DNA of 64,000 nucleotides from a virus, in IMG/VR virus record IMGVR_UViG_3300035680_001201, positions 62,001 through 126,000 of that record; one strand, written 5' to 3'. The notes beneath the pieces were generated by a model. It was not told the DNA's origin. It was given only the letters and a program-made list of their open reading frames with translations, and did not search any database. The stretch's first letter is position 1, and each line of letters starts with the position of its first letter. Of this stretch, positions 17,320 through 26,676 are shown one piece after another. The translations under genes were made by a program, and so were the position numbers.

Positions 17320-18288
17320 ATGGATGCCTTTTTTGAAGAGGTGAGTCATACCGACGATAAGAAGGTTCATAGTTTGTGGGTTGAAAAGTATCGACCCACA
17401 ATTATTGAAGATTATATCGGAAATGAAAACATCATAACCACAATTAAGAGTTATATTGACCAGCAGAACATTCCACATTTGATGTTGTATGGCGGTGCTG
17501 GTACTGGAAAGACAACGTTGGCTAAACTGTTGACTAAACAGATCAACTGTGATGTATTGTATATCAACGCATCTGATGAAAATAAGGTTGAGAATGTTCG
17601 AACCAAGATTAAGAGTTTTGCATCATGTGTGGGTATCAAACCGCTGAAGATTATTATTCTGGACGAGTGTGATTATATGTCACCAGAGGCACAAGCGGCT
17701 CTTCGTAACCTTATGGAGACGTTTAGTATGTCTACGAGGTTTATTCTGACATGTAACTATCATGAGAAGATGATTCTTCCCATTGTATCACGTTGTATGA
17801 CCTTTGAGATTGCTCCGATGACTAAGGTTTCGGTTGCGGTACATTTGACTAAGATTCTTAAGTCAGAAAACGTTGAATATCAGAATGATGATTTGGCGTA
17901 TATCGTAAACACATATTATCCGGATATTCGTAAGATTATTAATGTGGCACAACAATCTACTTTTGAAGGTAAGTTGAAGGTTAATAAGGATTCTTCGTTG
18001 AAAACTGACACACATCAAAAGTTGGTGGACATGATTAAGAATGGTATTGGTAAGCCAAATGCCTTTAATGATATTCGACAATTTGTTGTGGATCAGCGTA
18101 TCAAAGTGTATGATGATTATTTCTCAGTGTTGTATCAGAAGGTTGATGATTATGCTAATGGTAAGCAGGCAATAGCTACGATTATTATCTCTGAGTATAT
18201 GTATCAATGTAGTTTGTTGATTCCTCCATTGAAAGAAATTGCTTTGATGGCATGTATTAGTAAACTTTTAACAGATTTGAGAAAATGA
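17320..18288 (+). CDS. Clamp-loader ATPase (T4 gp44-like)
   Basis: 322 residues, AAA+ ATPase of the RFC small-subunit type. KYRPTIIEDYIGNENI is the RFC N-terminal box. Walker A is GGAGTGKTT, Walker B IIILDECDYM, and IVSRCMTFEI the SRC arginine finger. It opens and loads the clamp encoded five bases upstream. The partner subunit gp62 is not recognisable in the next gene, which is far too short. Confidence 0.95.
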   Translation: MDAFFEEVSHTDDKKVHSLWVEKYRPTIIEDYIGNENIITTIKSYIDQQNIPHLMLYGGAGTGKTTLAKLLTKQINCDVLYINASDENKVENVRTKIKSFASCVGIKPLKIIILDECDYMSPEAQAALRNLMETFSMSTRFILTCNYHEKMILPIVSRCMTFEIAPMTKVSVAVHLTKILKSENVEYQNDDLAYIVNTYYPDIRKIINVAQQSTFEGKLKVNKDSSLKTDTHQKLVDMIKNGIGKPNAFNDIRQFVVDQRIKVYDDYFSVLYQKVDDYANGKQAIATIIISEYMYQCSLLIPPLKEIALMACISKLLTDLRK

Positions 18289-18473
18289 AACTAACAGAAA
18301 AAATCTCAAATAAATTTAGAAAACGTTTATGGTATAACCGTTTGGAAACGGGCTTCAATAAACGTGAGTTTATTATTTATTGCAATTATTATCCTTACAC
18401 CGAGGATGGTGTCGTGTATGATTTTGCTAAAAAAAATAAAATTAAAATAATTATACGTCCAATTGGAACGTAA
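18285..18473 (+). CDS. Small unknown protein in the gp62 position
   Basis: 62 residues, basic (MKLTEKISNKFRKRLWY). Start overlaps the clamp-loader stop as ATGA. It occupies the place where a gp62-like subunit might be expected but is only about a third of its length and shows no likeness. Its second half (YYPYTEDGVVYDFAKKNKI then PIGT) resembles the end of the protein at 18862-19065, so the two may be diverged copies. The 24 bases after it hold a TA repeat. Confidence 0.65.
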   Translation: MKLTEKISNKFRKRLWYNRLETGFNKREFIIYCNYYPYTEDGVVYDFAKKNKIKIIIRPIGT

Positions 18474-18497
18474 TATATATATATATTCACATAAATT

Positions 18498-18869
18498 ATG
18501 GTAAAAATAAGTGTTGATGAAGGTTATGCGTTTGATATTTTGAGTATTTTTCAAGTTAAGATACATAATTGTACAGATCCAATTAAAATTGAAACAAGCA
18601 AACGGGGATTTTCCGTTCTTTATGAAGAACTGAAAGCTCAGTTGGGCCAAGAAAAGTTATCAGAAATCATAAACTCAAGTGAGTATGATGAGTTGTATAC
18701 AGAAAATCAAACAACGTTTGTATTGGTAGATGCAATTCGCGCAAGTGATGAAAACTCTATTGGCAAAGATATTGATTTGAACAATCTACGTCGTTTTGAA
18801 TGTAAACGTAAATTGCATAATAAATTCTTTGATTCTCAAATGTTAGAAACTAAAACAAAATATGAATAA
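18498..18869 (+). CDS. Conserved-looking phage protein, unknown function
   Basis: 123 residues. MVKISVDEGYAFDILSIFQV followed by a mixed charged middle and RRFECKRKLHNKFFD. This N-terminal pattern is familiar from uncharacterised phage proteins, but I cannot name a function. The end overlaps the next start by 8 bases. Confidence 0.65.
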   Translation: MVKISVDEGYAFDILSIFQVKIHNCTDPIKIETSKRGFSVLYEELKAQLGQEKLSEIINSSEYDELYTENQTTFVLVDAIRASDENSIGKDIDLNNLRRFECKRKLHNKFFDSQMLETKTKYE

Positions 18870-19065
18870 ACGTCAAATTTTAAAAGATGTCTGGGATACT
18901 TGGGCTACAAAAGAGTGGTTTAAATATGCTAACTACGAAAATGAACAATCCAACAAAATTGTGATTCAAGCCAGTTATTATCCTACATTGGAAATGGCTC
19001 AATTCAGAATGTTTATGGGTAAGTATACTGATGTTCAATACGAAGTGACATATCCAAAGGGATGA
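18862..19065 (+). CDS. Small unknown protein
   Basis: 67 residues (MNKRQILKDVWDTWATKEWF). The tail SYYPTLEMAQFRMFMGKY with PKG at the end parallels that of the 62-residue protein at 18285-18473. Overlaps the preceding gene by 8 bases. No function can be suggested. Confidence 0.6.
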   Translation: MNKRQILKDVWDTWATKEWFKYANYENEQSNKIVIQASYYPTLEMAQFRMFMGKYTDVQYEVTYPKG

Positions 19066-19072
19066 ATAAATT

Positions 19073-19312
19073 ATGGAAATAGAACTAACCATGAAAGATA
19101 AGGTAGTCAACAAAATCATTATTCAACATGATGATTTGAAGTTTGATGGCAAAACTATTACTATCCCAAGTTATTATGACAGTATTATTTATGATTATCT
19201 AAAGTATGTGGATACTAAAAATATGAATGATGCAGATAAACAAGATTATCTAGCATTCTGTAAATTTTTTGAAGATGTTATGGATTATAAGTCAGATAAA
19301 GTTATTAACTAG
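19073..19312 (+). CDS. Small unknown protein
   Basis: 79 residues, acidic (MEIELTMKDKVVNKIIIQHD). The start is preceded by AATAAATT with no Shine-Dalgarno, the common arrangement here. It lies between two other unknown genes after the clamp loader. No family recognised. Confidence 0.6.
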   Translation: MEIELTMKDKVVNKIIIQHDDLKFDGKTITIPSYYDSIIYDYLKYVDTKNMNDADKQDYLAFCKFFEDVMDYKSDKVIN

Positions 19313-19315
19313 TTT

Positions 19316-19900
19316 ATGGGAATGTATGATGACATAGTATGTAAATACCCTCTTCCTTTACCAGAAGATACTAAAGGATTTCACCCATGTGGATTTCAAA
19401 CCAAAGATTTAGATAATGCTTTAGATTGTTATGAAATCCGTGAAGATGGCACACTATGGTTGCGTGAATGTGAACGTGAATATACTGAAGGCAATCCGGA
19501 TGGTAAAACATGGTCAGAAAAGTTTGGTATTGTAAAAGAAATCAAAGTTTGGTGGACTCATGTAAAAACAACCAGAACCATACGTATCTATGATTATAAC
19601 AATTATAATGATGGACCATATGACTATTGGGTTGAATTTGAAATTGAATTTGTTGACGGCGTTATTAACAAGATTAACCTTGTAAAGTTTGAAGCCACTG
19701 ATAACGCTAAAAGAAAAGAAAATGATAGACGATTCATTGAAGAACTTAAAAAGAACAAAGAGTTTGAATCTACTAATTTTTATAAATTACTAATCAAACC
19801 ATATAACAAAGTAGTTAGATTTTGGACAAGACAAGTGAGTAAATTTGCCACTCTTTTGTTAAGTGTTTGTTATAAGATTGAAAGAAAACTGGTTATATGA
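19316..19900 (+). CDS. Conserved phage/bacterial protein of unknown function
   Basis: 194 residues. MGMYDDIVCKYPLPLPEDTK, then CGFQTKDLDNALDCYEIREDG and TLWLRECEREY form a recognisable N-terminal pattern of an uncharacterised family seen in phages and bacteria. A basic, partly hydrophobic C-terminal stretch (FATLLLSVCYKIERKLVI) may contact a membrane. Its stop overlaps the start of the large glycosyltransferase (ATGA), so it may head that operon. Confidence 0.65.
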   Translation: MGMYDDIVCKYPLPLPEDTKGFHPCGFQTKDLDNALDCYEIREDGTLWLRECEREYTEGNPDGKTWSEKFGIVKEIKVWWTHVKTTRTIRIYDYNNYNDGPYDYWVEFEIEFVDGVINKINLVKFEATDNAKRKENDRRFIEELKKNKEFESTNFYKLLIKPYNKVVRFWTRQVSKFATLLLSVCYKIERKLVI

Positions 19901-22365
19901 ATTTGAAAATGTTTGATATTTTGCCGGAATATATTCAGTGTATGAACCAGACCGATGGTGTTTGTTATATATACCAGTCGGGTGTTAGTGGCTATGCTAA
20001 TGCAGCTAAAGGTTATATCTATGATTTATTAAAAAAAGTAAACGTAGTTACTAAACCGTGCGAATTTGATCAAACTCATGTAATTGAGTCTGGAGAGTTT
20101 GAACAAACAATTAAAACACTTACAAATAACAATGTTGTATATAAAAATATAATTGTTCATTCTACACCGGACATGTGGGATTATTTGATTGATAAGACCG
20201 AAGTTAAAATTCATAATCGAAATATCATTGGTAGAACTGTTTGGGAGTTTGATCCTCTTATTCCAAATTGGGTAAATGCAATAAACAAAAGCATTGTAAA
20301 AATTGTTAGTGTTCCTACAGAATGGAACAAACAGGTTTTTGAACGTAGCGGAGTTACAAAACCTATTATTGTTGAACCACATATAAATGTTACGTTTCCA
20401 TATACTAAGGTTGATTTAAAGAAACTAATTGAAGATAAAGGAGAAGTCCTTTACAATGGAGATTTTTCTCAATTTGATTTACAATCATCATATAAGTTTT
20501 ATACCATCGGTCAATATATTACACGTAAAGGAATATCAGAAACAATAAAAGCGTATTGTGAATCGTTCAATCAGACTGATACCGTAATACTGTTTGTTAA
20601 AACGTTTGGGTTTGATTATTCAGAGTTACAGAAAGAGGACTGTAGACGGAAAATTAAAAATATAATTGGAGAATCGAATGTTCCTCCGATTGTTTTTTTG
20701 AAAGAAATGTTCACTTATGATGAAATACAATCTCTTCATGAACAATGTGATTGTTATGTGCAGTTAACACGATCTGAAGGTGTAGGTTTAGGAATTTTTG
20801 AAGCGTACAATAGAGGAAAAAAAGTTATTGTTACAAACCATGGTGGTCATGTTGAGTTTCTTCCGAATAATTATGAAGGGTTGGTTGATTGTGAATTGGT
20901 ACCCGTAAAAGATAGTATATTTTACAATCTCGATCTCGACAAAACATATCTTTGGGCAAAACCTTCGATTAAACATGCTGTAGAAAAGATTAAAATTATG
21001 GCTGACATTAGTAGTACAGTTAGTCATATGACCAATAATACACCATTTCCACTAATTTTAAATAGTGGATGGTATGATTTAGAATTATATCAAAATGTCC
21101 ACTTCAGATGGATGCATCTGAAATCATCTATTGACGTTATTGATAATAATGATTATGATTCGGTAACACTAGTTTTTGGTAACCATGTAAATCGAAAAAC
21201 AATAAAATCATATGTAGTATCATCTCATGACGAATCAAAAACTCTTGTATCAGAAAAAGTATGTGAAATTGGAGAACAATGTTATATACGTATACCGTTG
21301 GTCAATACAAAACAAATATTGATTGAGAGTGATTCTTATTACTGTCCGTATGAAAGTGGAAACAGTGAAGATCGTCGAAAATTATCAATCATGATGTTTA
21401 AATTTGAATTTGAAAAAAATAATAATCATTTTATACAATCTATAGAGAGTGTTACTCATATAAAAGACAATTCACATTTTCAAATTACATTTGATAGTCA
21501 TGTAACAACAAATACTAACGCACATTTTGAATATGACAGTGTTATACTACCAAATGTTAGTAGTAGAGTAACAAATGGAATTTTGTTGTATTTACCAAAT
21601 CTTATTGGAAAACACGCCAAAACTTTAGATAATCTAAGTCAATATAAACACTCTATTAACGATTCAAAAATCGTGGTGTATACAGATGGCAGTATAGATG
21701 GATTCGATAAATATCCTTTTGAATTTATACAGATTGATCCTTTACCAATAATGTATGACGGGATGATGCCTGTACATTACAAGTATGCTACATGGGCATT
21801 TTTTGAAGGAATAAAGATCGCTAAGAGCAAAATGTGGGATTATTTTTTTTGTTACGAATGGGATTGTATGATAGGGAAAGACTATTGGTATGACACCTTG
21901 TGGCAAGAACATTTGAGTTGGCCATATGAACCTATCATGACTGGTACACCTGTATTCAAATGTCCATTAAAAGGTGTTGGTAATTTGTTACAGGGATCAA
22001 TGGATTATAGATACAAGTATTCCAAAGATTGTGGATTATACATGAATATAGAACATGTAAATCCTACTGCATTATATACAAATGGTGCATTAACTTTTTA
22101 CAATACAAATAATACCGCAAAATATTTTCAACCAGAACTTGAATTTTATGGAGATGTATCATCATATATGAATACAATAACCAGTTGGGACTTGGAAATT
22201 GGAATACGATTATTCAAAGAATACGGAGAAAAATCGTTTGAAAAGGTTGGTTGGTTGCCATCGTCATACTCTGGATGTGGTGATTATTATTACAACCAAA
22301 CACAAAGAGAATTAATGATCGATACTGGACAAAAAGTAGTAATACACCAATATAAATATTTATGA
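19897..22365 (+). CDS. Large two-domain glycosyltransferase (GT-B plus GT-A-like)
   Basis: 822 residues. Residues 1-370 are a GT-B enzyme: YQSGVSGYANAAKGYIYD, FYTIGQYITRKGI, and the donor site LTRSEGVGLGIFEAYNRGKK. A linker of about 190 residues rich in beta strands follows. The C-terminal 270 residues (IVVYTDGSIDGFDKYPFE, FFCYEWDCMIGKDYW, YTNGALTFYN) look like a GT-A-type domain with an E.D metal site. Two activities in one chain could add two sugars in sequence. Start overlaps the upstream stop as ATGA. Confidence 0.7.
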   Translation: MNLKMFDILPEYIQCMNQTDGVCYIYQSGVSGYANAAKGYIYDLLKKVNVVTKPCEFDQTHVIESGEFEQTIKTLTNNNVVYKNIIVHSTPDMWDYLIDKTEVKIHNRNIIGRTVWEFDPLIPNWVNAINKSIVKIVSVPTEWNKQVFERSGVTKPIIVEPHINVTFPYTKVDLKKLIEDKGEVLYNGDFSQFDLQSSYKFYTIGQYITRKGISETIKAYCESFNQTDTVILFVKTFGFDYSELQKEDCRRKIKNIIGESNVPPIVFLKEMFTYDEIQSLHEQCDCYVQLTRSEGVGLGIFEAYNRGKKVIVTNHGGHVEFLPNNYEGLVDCELVPVKDSIFYNLDLDKTYLWAKPSIKHAVEKIKIMADISSTVSHMTNNTPFPLILNSGWYDLELYQNVHFRWMHLKSSIDVIDNNDYDSVTLVFGNHVNRKTIKSYVVSSHDESKTLVSEKVCEIGEQCYIRIPLVNTKQILIESDSYYCPYESGNSEDRRKLSIMMFKFEFEKNNNHFIQSIESVTHIKDNSHFQITFDSHVTTNTNAHFEYDSVILPNVSSRVTNGILLYLPNLIGKHAKTLDNLSQYKHSINDSKIVVYTDGSIDGFDKYPFEFIQIDPLPIMYDGMMPVHYKYATWAFFEGIKIAKSKMWDYFFCYEWDCMIGKDYWYDTLWQEHLSWPYEPIMTGTPVFKCPLKGVGNLLQGSMDYRYKYSKDCGLYMNIEHVNPTALYTNGALTFYNTNNTAKYFQPELEFYGDVSSYMNTITSWDLEIGIRLFKEYGEKSFEKVGWLPSSYSGCGDYYYNQTQRELMIDTGQKVVIHQYKYL

Positions 22366-23048
22366 ACGTATACGCATTTTATGAACCAATTGAGGAAAAT
22401 TGGGTTAATAAGACCGATCAAAAAATTTTGATTGATTTGTGGAAGAAAAGTTGGTCTAGATATGGATGGAATCCTGTTATTATTACATTAGATGATGCAA
22501 AAGAACATCCATTGTATTACGAGTTCTATAAAAAAATAGAAAGTTTTCCAACAGTGTGTCCTAAAATTTATGACATGTATTGTTTTCTAAGATGGTTGAG
22601 TTTCGCAAAATATGGTGGATGGATGAGTGCAGTGTCGGTAATGAACTACGGATTTGTACCTGCTAATTTTGAAGATCAAGTTGTAACATCACATGGTTAC
22701 CCATTTTTGGTTCCTACTGCTGCAATACATATACCCAAACATAAGATCGAGACTATTATAGATATAATTATGAACTATACTGTTAATGAAAATGATGTTA
22801 TCCCAGTAGCAGGTATTGATAAACCACATATATCTGATATGATTATTCTGAATAGAAAGCTGGGTCTTTTAAATTTTATTGATGTAAAACTTGATGTTTC
22901 ATCGTCTTATAAACCAGAAGAAAACTGGCAAAAATCTTCAATTGTTCATTATCCCGTACCAACGCCATATATGTATGGTGATAGAGACAAACACAAAACA
23001 AGAACACAAGTCATTTTAGAAGACATCCGATGGAAAAACATACCATGA
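22362..23048 (+). CDS. Glycosyltransferase-like protein without a clear DXD motif
   Basis: 228 residues. KIYDMYCFLRWLSFAKYGGW matches the region before the DXD motif in GT32-type and capsule glycosyltransferases, where the next residues are usually DxD. Here they read MSAVSVMNYG. It may be inactive or use other residues. ATGA overlap with the upstream gene, and its stop overlaps the aminotransferase start. Confidence 0.6.
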   Translation: MNVYAFYEPIEENWVNKTDQKILIDLWKKSWSRYGWNPVIITLDDAKEHPLYYEFYKKIESFPTVCPKIYDMYCFLRWLSFAKYGGWMSAVSVMNYGFVPANFEDQVVTSHGYPFLVPTAAIHIPKHKIETIIDIIMNYTVNENDVIPVAGIDKPHISDMIILNRKLGLLNFIDVKLDVSSSYKPEENWQKSSIVHYPVPTPYMYGDRDKHKTRTQVILEDIRWKNIP

Positions 23049-24130
23049 ATACAAAAATACCACTTTTTTACCCATATATTCCCAAAGAAAAAATCCTCAA
23101 AGAAATAGAAGATACATTGAATGGTCGGTGGTTGGGACAGGGGCCAAAAGTAAATCAGTTTGAACAAAAATTTAATACTGTGTTTGGTTATAAACACTCA
23201 CTGATGTTGAATTCGGGAACGTCTGCTCTGGAGTTGGCATACCACCTTATAGGAATCAAAGAAGGAGACGAAGTAATTGTTCCTATTTTGGATTGTACTG
23301 CTGGACAAATGGGATTGAAACGTAAAGGTGTAAATATTGTATTCGCTGATATTGATAGTAATCTAAACATCGATCCAGAGGATGTAATTAAAAAAATAAC
23401 AACTAAGACTAAGGCAATTGTTGGTGTACATTTGGGTGGTATTCCTTTTAGTTCAAAAATAAACGACATTTGTAAACAATACAATATTCCTTTAATCGTT
23501 GATGCAGCGCAACATTTTGCTCATTGCGAAGGTGATTATATTTGTTATTCATTTCAAGCCATAAAACATTTTACAACATGTGATGGTGGTATGCTCGTAT
23601 TGAATGATGAAAGTACCTACAACCGAGCCAAACTTTTACGATGGTTTGGTATTGATAGAGAGTTGAAGGAAAAGAAAAATTACCAAGCATGGGAACGACG
23701 TGAAATGACATTTGACGTGTATGAAGCTGGATTCAAGTTTCAACCTACCGATATCGATGCGTGTTTTGGTTTGGCAGCAATTGATGATTTGGAAGTTATT
23801 ATTTCTCATAGAAAGAAACTAGCAGAACTGTATTTGAAAAGTCTTCCATCACAGTGTAAACCAATTTGTGGAGGAACATATTGGTTGATGGGTATTTTGA
23901 CAGAAAATCGAGATGAACTTGCACAATACTTAACATCAAATGATATTGACAATAATCTTGTTCATTTGCGAAATGACATTTATCACATCTTTGGTGGTAC
24001 ACGGTTAGATTTACCAATGATGAACAGTATTGAACCAAACTATTTGTATTTGCCCCTCAACACAAAAGTTACTGAACATGATGTGTTGTTTGTCTGTGAT
24101 ACAATCAGAATATTTTTCAAAAAAGTATGA
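23045..24130 (+). CDS. DegT/DnrJ/EryC1-type PLP aminotransferase
   Basis: 361 residues. Converts a keto-sugar on a nucleotide carrier to an amino sugar using glutamate. GRWLGQGPKVNQFEQKF and LNSGTSALELAYHLIGIKEG are typical, IVDAAQHFA gives the PLP ring Asp, and FQAIKHFTTCDGGM holds the PLP lysine. I use the ATG at 23045 because it gives the ATGA overlap common here; an ATG at 23030 is also possible. With the GDP-mannose dehydratase at 42050 and the acetyltransferase at 24849, it could make GDP-perosamine or a similar 4-amino sugar. Confidence 0.9.
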   Translation: MNTKIPLFYPYIPKEKILKEIEDTLNGRWLGQGPKVNQFEQKFNTVFGYKHSLMLNSGTSALELAYHLIGIKEGDEVIVPILDCTAGQMGLKRKGVNIVFADIDSNLNIDPEDVIKKITTKTKAIVGVHLGGIPFSSKINDICKQYNIPLIVDAAQHFAHCEGDYICYSFQAIKHFTTCDGGMLVLNDESTYNRAKLLRWFGIDRELKEKKNYQAWERREMTFDVYEAGFKFQPTDIDACFGLAAIDDLEVIISHRKKLAELYLKSLPSQCKPICGGTYWLMGILTENRDELAQYLTSNDIDNNLVHLRNDIYHIFGGTRLDLPMMNSIEPNYLYLPLNTKVTEHDVLFVCDTIRIFFKKV

Positions 24131-24852
24131 AAATTAATTACGTTGTTGCATTTTACATTACTGATAACTTAAAAAAAGTTGAGAGAAATAATGTATATCA
24201 TGGATGTGACAAGTTTTATGCTGTGAAATGTCACATTGATGCACTTAATTGCTTTTACAATCCAGATTTGGTAAAAGCAACATTCGTAGTCAATAAAAGT
24301 GATTGTGTAAAAGTTGGTGAGATTGAGAATTTGTTATCCCAACGTGGTCCTACAAGAGTACCGATAGAAATAAAATACCGAGATAATTGGGGGCTTTCGT
24401 ATGGAGCTTGGGAGTATCATATCAGAGAAACAATAAACGAAGATTACGATTACTATTTTTTGACCGAAGATGATTACTGTCTGTCAAACGATAGATTTTA
24501 TGACGTATTTCATAAAAAGTTCACTGATAAAACAGCTATGGTGTGTGGACTTTATAATCAACATCCTGCTGTATCATACGGTTTGTTACCACAAAAAGTT
24601 TGTAAAAACGTATTGAATCGTTGTGGGGAAATATTCCAGACATATAACAAAAGGTTGGCTGATCCAAGTTATCCATACGATGGGTGGCAAGGATATTATC
24701 ATATGCATTTTATTAATTCTGGGTACGAAATTAAAGATATTACTGATTTGGCCCCGATCATTTATAGACGAGGTCGATATCTTATTACGTTTTCACAATC
24801 TAAATTTGATATGACTACACCCGGACATTCAAACCTAACACCTTTATTATGA
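24127..24852 (+). CDS. GT-A-like glycosyltransferase
   Basis: 241 residues. MKINYVVAFYITDNLKK, then NWGLSYGAWEYHIRE and YYFLTEDDYCL, in which EDD would be the metal site. YPYDGWQGYYHMHFINSG is the likely acceptor-side region. It lies between the aminotransferase and an acetyltransferase, overlapping both by 4 bases, so it may transfer the amino sugar they make. Confidence 0.65.
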   Translation: MKINYVVAFYITDNLKKVERNNVYHGCDKFYAVKCHIDALNCFYNPDLVKATFVVNKSDCVKVGEIENLLSQRGPTRVPIEIKYRDNWGLSYGAWEYHIRETINEDYDYYFLTEDDYCLSNDRFYDVFHKKFTDKTAMVCGLYNQHPAVSYGLLPQKVCKNVLNRCGEIFQTYNKRLADPSYPYDGWQGYYHMHFINSGYEIKDITDLAPIIYRRGRYLITFSQSKFDMTTPGHSNLTPLL

Positions 24853-25328
24853 TTCAAATTGTTGAATTTACAAGAGATAATATTCCGTTTTTGAATTCAA
24901 TTAGAAATCAGTGTGCGGAGGAATATTTGCATGATTCTCGCAAATTTTCTGTTGATGATACATATAAATGGTTTGATAAAACTAAACCTGAATATTATTT
25001 GATAACATACAATACAACTCCTATAGGATATTTTAGAACATCTAATTATTCTGAAATAAACAAGAATATTTATATAGGAGCCGATTTACATCCTGATTGG
25101 AGAGGTAAGGGATTGGCATATTTATCTTATAAAGTTTTTATTCCAATGATGTTTGACAAATACTCATTAAATAAAATATCTCTTGAAGTATTATCAACAA
25201 ACCAAGTTGCTAAAAATCTTTACAAAAAACTTGGATTTATTTATGAGGGAACAAAACGTGAGGATATATACAAACAAGACAAATATATTGATTCTGAAAT
25301 TTGGTCGATACTAAAACGAGAATACTGA
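24849..25328 (+). CDS. GNAT-family N-acetyltransferase
   Basis: 159 residues. Transfers an acetyl group from acetyl-CoA. IYIGADLHPDWRGKGLAY contains the Q/RxxGxG-type CoA loop (RGKGLA), and SLEVLSTNQVAKNLYKKLGF then YEGTKRE form the typical end. In its operon position, directly after the aminotransferase and a glycosyltransferase, the natural substrate is the amino group of a nucleotide-linked amino sugar. Confidence 0.85.
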   Translation: MIQIVEFTRDNIPFLNSIRNQCAEEYLHDSRKFSVDDTYKWFDKTKPEYYLITYNTTPIGYFRTSNYSEINKNIYIGADLHPDWRGKGLAYLSYKVFIPMMFDKYSLNKISLEVLSTNQVAKNLYKKLGFIYEGTKREDIYKQDKYIDSEIWSILKREY

Positions 25329-25329
25329 T

Positions 25330-26676
25330 ATGAATGATATTTTTAACGGAGATCAGTTTATTGTGGATATGTTTCATACATTGGAAACGGATACAGTGTC
25401 GGAAAAACCATTTAGATGGTCTGACTGTCATTTTAAAATAATTCCAAAACAGTCAGTTCAAAACATATGCATCAGATTTGTATGCGTTGGTGGAGACAAA
25501 AAGTTAATCATATTTTATGAGAATAAAACAAAAAATCTAAAATACGAATTGTCGATAAAATCCAGCACAGAATACATTTTGTTTGTTCCGGTATCAAATA
25601 AGGATTCTATGTCGTTTTTTGTAACGCCTAATATTCCAACAACAAATGGTGATACCCGAACGCTAGGTTTGTATGTAAAACAAATATATGTAAGTTCTAT
25701 ACAAAATGATAAACTTTTGTTAATGGATACTCTTAATACAGATTTCAATTCATTTGAATCGACAGAACATGGTCATCCAGAAGAAAAAATTATGGTTGAT
25801 GAACGATCATGTAAAACACAAAAAGAAAATGTTGAAATTATACCGTTCAATTACAACAAGAAAAATCAATTTTATAATTCTTCATTATTTTTATACAATA
25901 ATTCGAAATACATAATGGCTAGACACTCTACGTGGGTCAACAAAAATGTAATGATGAGTTCATTGAGATTGTTTAAGTACGACGGATTGCGTGAATTGAG
26001 TTTGAATATAACGGACGATCATGATTATCAACAATATGACGACCCAAGAGTTCTTGTATATGACGATAAACTCTATATAAGTTGTGCTACATATACACAC
26101 GAAAAACATCACATAGTACATCAAAAGATGTTAGTATTAGACAACAAGTTCAATCACGTTGGTAATATTCATCCTGTATATGGTTACAATGGAAGATCTA
26201 TAGAGGAAAATACGGGAAAAGAAAAGAATTGGACATTTTTTGTTCATTATAACAAACTGATGTGCGTATATAACATTCATCCACATACTGTGGTTGAATT
26301 TGATTGGGAAGGAAATGTGGTTAGTGAATACGTTACTCACTACAAACACAATTGGAAATATGGAAAATTAAGAGGGGGAACTAATCCTATTTTCAAAGAT
26401 GGATATTATCATTCGTTTTTTCATAGTAGCATTCCTTGGAAACACGAACATAGACGCCGATATTTCATGGGACACTATAAGTTTGAATCACATCCTCCAT
26501 TTAGAATAGTCGAAATATCCGAAGAGCCTATTCTTTGGGGTAATGAACAAGATGAAAGAATTTTACCAGACATTAGTCCGTTAGTTGTTTTTCCATGCGG
26601 AGCAATTTTGGAAAATAATAAATTTGAGGTTAGCTTTGGATTAAACGATGAAAAAACCGGCGTTATAACATTATGA
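25330..26676 (+). CDS. GH130-like beta-propeller protein
   Basis: 448 residues. Residues 1-160 are a beta-rich domain of unknown type. The C-terminal part resembles the five-bladed propeller of GH130 beta-mannoside phosphorylases and related proteins: YDDPRVLVYDDKLYIS, GKEKNWTFFV, KLRGGTNPIF and RRRYFMGHYKFE. GH130 enzymes cleave or make beta-mannosides using phosphate. In a biosynthetic operon it might trim, or act in reverse on, a mannoside. The catalytic Asp (DDPR) is present. Confidence 0.65.
   Translation: MNDIFNGDQFIVDMFHTLETDTVSEKPFRWSDCHFKIIPKQSVQNICIRFVCVGGDKKLIIFYENKTKNLKYELSIKSSTEYILFVPVSNKDSMSFFVTPNIPTTNGDTRTLGLYVKQIYVSSIQNDKLLLMDTLNTDFNSFESTEHGHPEEKIMVDERSCKTQKENVEIIPFNYNKKNQFYNSSLFLYNNSKYIMARHSTWVNKNVMMSSLRLFKYDGLRELSLNITDDHDYQQYDDPRVLVYDDKLYISCATYTHEKHHIVHQKMLVLDNKFNHVGNIHPVYGYNGRSIEENTGKEKNWTFFVHYNKLMCVYNIHPHTVVEFDWEGNVVSEYVTHYKHNWKYGKLRGGTNPIFKDGYYHSFFHSSIPWKHEHRRRYFMGHYKFESHPPFRIVEISEEPILWGNEQDERILPDISPLVVFPCGAILENNKFEVSFGLNDEKTGVITL

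Noticed and set aside
18474-18497. TA-repeat tract as a promoter or origin
   Set aside because: A simple ATATAT run in an AT-rich genome; no -35 box or other signal is linked to it.
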